A stretch of 5,094 bases of DNA from Nitrospirota bacterium (lineage in GTDB: Bacteria; Nitrospirota; Thermodesulfovibrionia; Thermodesulfovibrionales; SM23-35). The number at the start of each line of letters is the position of its first letter. Positions within the stretch are counted from its first letter, which is position 1. The notes beneath the pieces are model-generated. The model was given only the letters and a program-made list of their open reading frames with translations. It was not told the origin of the DNA and ran no database searches. Made by a program: the position numbers and the translations under genes. This document shows positions 4,820-5,094 of this stretch, piece by piece. The stretch spans positions 1-5,094 of the forward strand of contig JACRGU010000179.1 in assembly GCA_016212245.1 (NCBI GenBank), read 5' to 3'.

Positions 4820-5094
4820 TTAGAGCCATCCTTTTTCTTTCCAGTGATTGTAAGCGATGGGCATACGTTCTGGATACATCAAAATGAATTTACGAAATAG
4901 TTTTAAAGGGCCAGTCTTCCGAAAAAAGGTTTGCAGGGGATATTTTTTCTTTGTCCTGATGACAGTTACTAAGTTCTTTCCCAATTTATTTGCTCTGGTA
5001 AGAACCTGACCCTCTTTTAAAATATCACCCTTTTCCCAGGACCTTGCAGTAATGGAACCAACCTTATTAGCTCCCATTGCCAAGGCCGTATCAT
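4820..5094 (-). CDS. C-terminal part of an unrecognised protein, continuing beyond the window
   Basis: The last 90 codons of a minus-strand gene are visible; the frame stays open to the window edge (reading DTALAMGANKVG), so the TTG and ATG codons near 5083 and 5077 are probably internal. The visible part has a small-residue, Gly-rich start, a WEKGDILKEGQVL segment, then a strongly basic stretch (RTKKKYPL, RKTGPLKLFRKF) and ends MPIAYNHWKEKGWL. There is no transmembrane segment, cysteine motif or familiar catalytic signature in this portion, and I do not recognise the family. The former SDR gene follows with a 15-nt gap between stop and start, so the pair was probably one operon, perhaps with a redox-linked metabolic role. 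Function is unknown from this fragment. Confidence 0.6.
   Translation of the reverse strand, partial: DTALAMGANKVGSITARSWEKGDILKEGQVLTRANKLGKNLVTVIRTKKKYPLQTFFRKTGPLKLFRKFILMYPERMPIAYNHWKEKGWL

Noticed and set aside
4654..4887. A 77-codon forward open frame
   Set aside because: It runs opposite to the SDR remnant and the end of the unknown minus-strand gene, both of which make better protein sense; it resembles no protein I know and has no ribosome binding site.

Overview
The window carries a five-gene forward cluster (170 to 4538), followed by a convergent, partly decayed locus on the minus strand (4632 to the window end). The moderate GC content, heavy use of ATA and AGG codons, and short-period intergenic repeats suggest an anaerobic bacterium of the Nitrospirota or deltaproteobacterial type, probably from an environmental genome. 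This placement is an inference from style and gene content; no marker gene is present.

Forward cluster, in order: a zinc-ribbon threonine synthase-type PLP enzyme (170-1414); a sulfur-carrier protein very like mycobacterial CysO (1415-1741); a stand-alone NIL-domain protein (1772-2008); a second, canonical threonine synthase (2132-3223, starting 30 nt downstream of the longest possible ORF start); and an alkaline-phosphatase-superfamily protein of the archaeal-type phosphoglycerate mutase / proposed homoserine kinase family (3327-4538). Together they read as an O-phosphohomoserine module. The last gene may make O-phosphohomoserine and the second ThrC turns it into threonine. The first ThrC-like enzyme, with the CysO-like carrier and NIL protein, could use a protein thiocarboxylate as sulfur donor to make homocysteine or cysteine. 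The threonine part rests on family knowledge; the sulfur branch is a hypothesis from gene order and sequence.

Three of the four gene junctions (after the CysO-like gene, after the NIL gene, and after the second thrC) are filled by different AT-rich arrays of 7- or 9-nt units whose polarity flips in the middle, so each can fold as a hairpin. The first array runs into the CysO-like gene and gives it an 18-residue tail beyond the functional Gly-Gly end. A one-base deletion would put a stop directly after Gly-Gly. Upstream of the cluster lies a pair of ATTCCC(N8)GGGAAT palindromes (45-116), the dRS3-type pattern.

The right end, on the minus strand, holds the last 90 codons of a protein I do not recognise (4820-5094). 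It is followed by a short-chain dehydrogenase pseudogene (4632-4804) in which the ribosome binding site and first six codons are joined out of frame to the last 40 or so codons, the middle having been deleted. The 94-nt gap between the converging units contains only a 19-codon ORF overlapping the stop of the last forward gene, and no convincing terminator.
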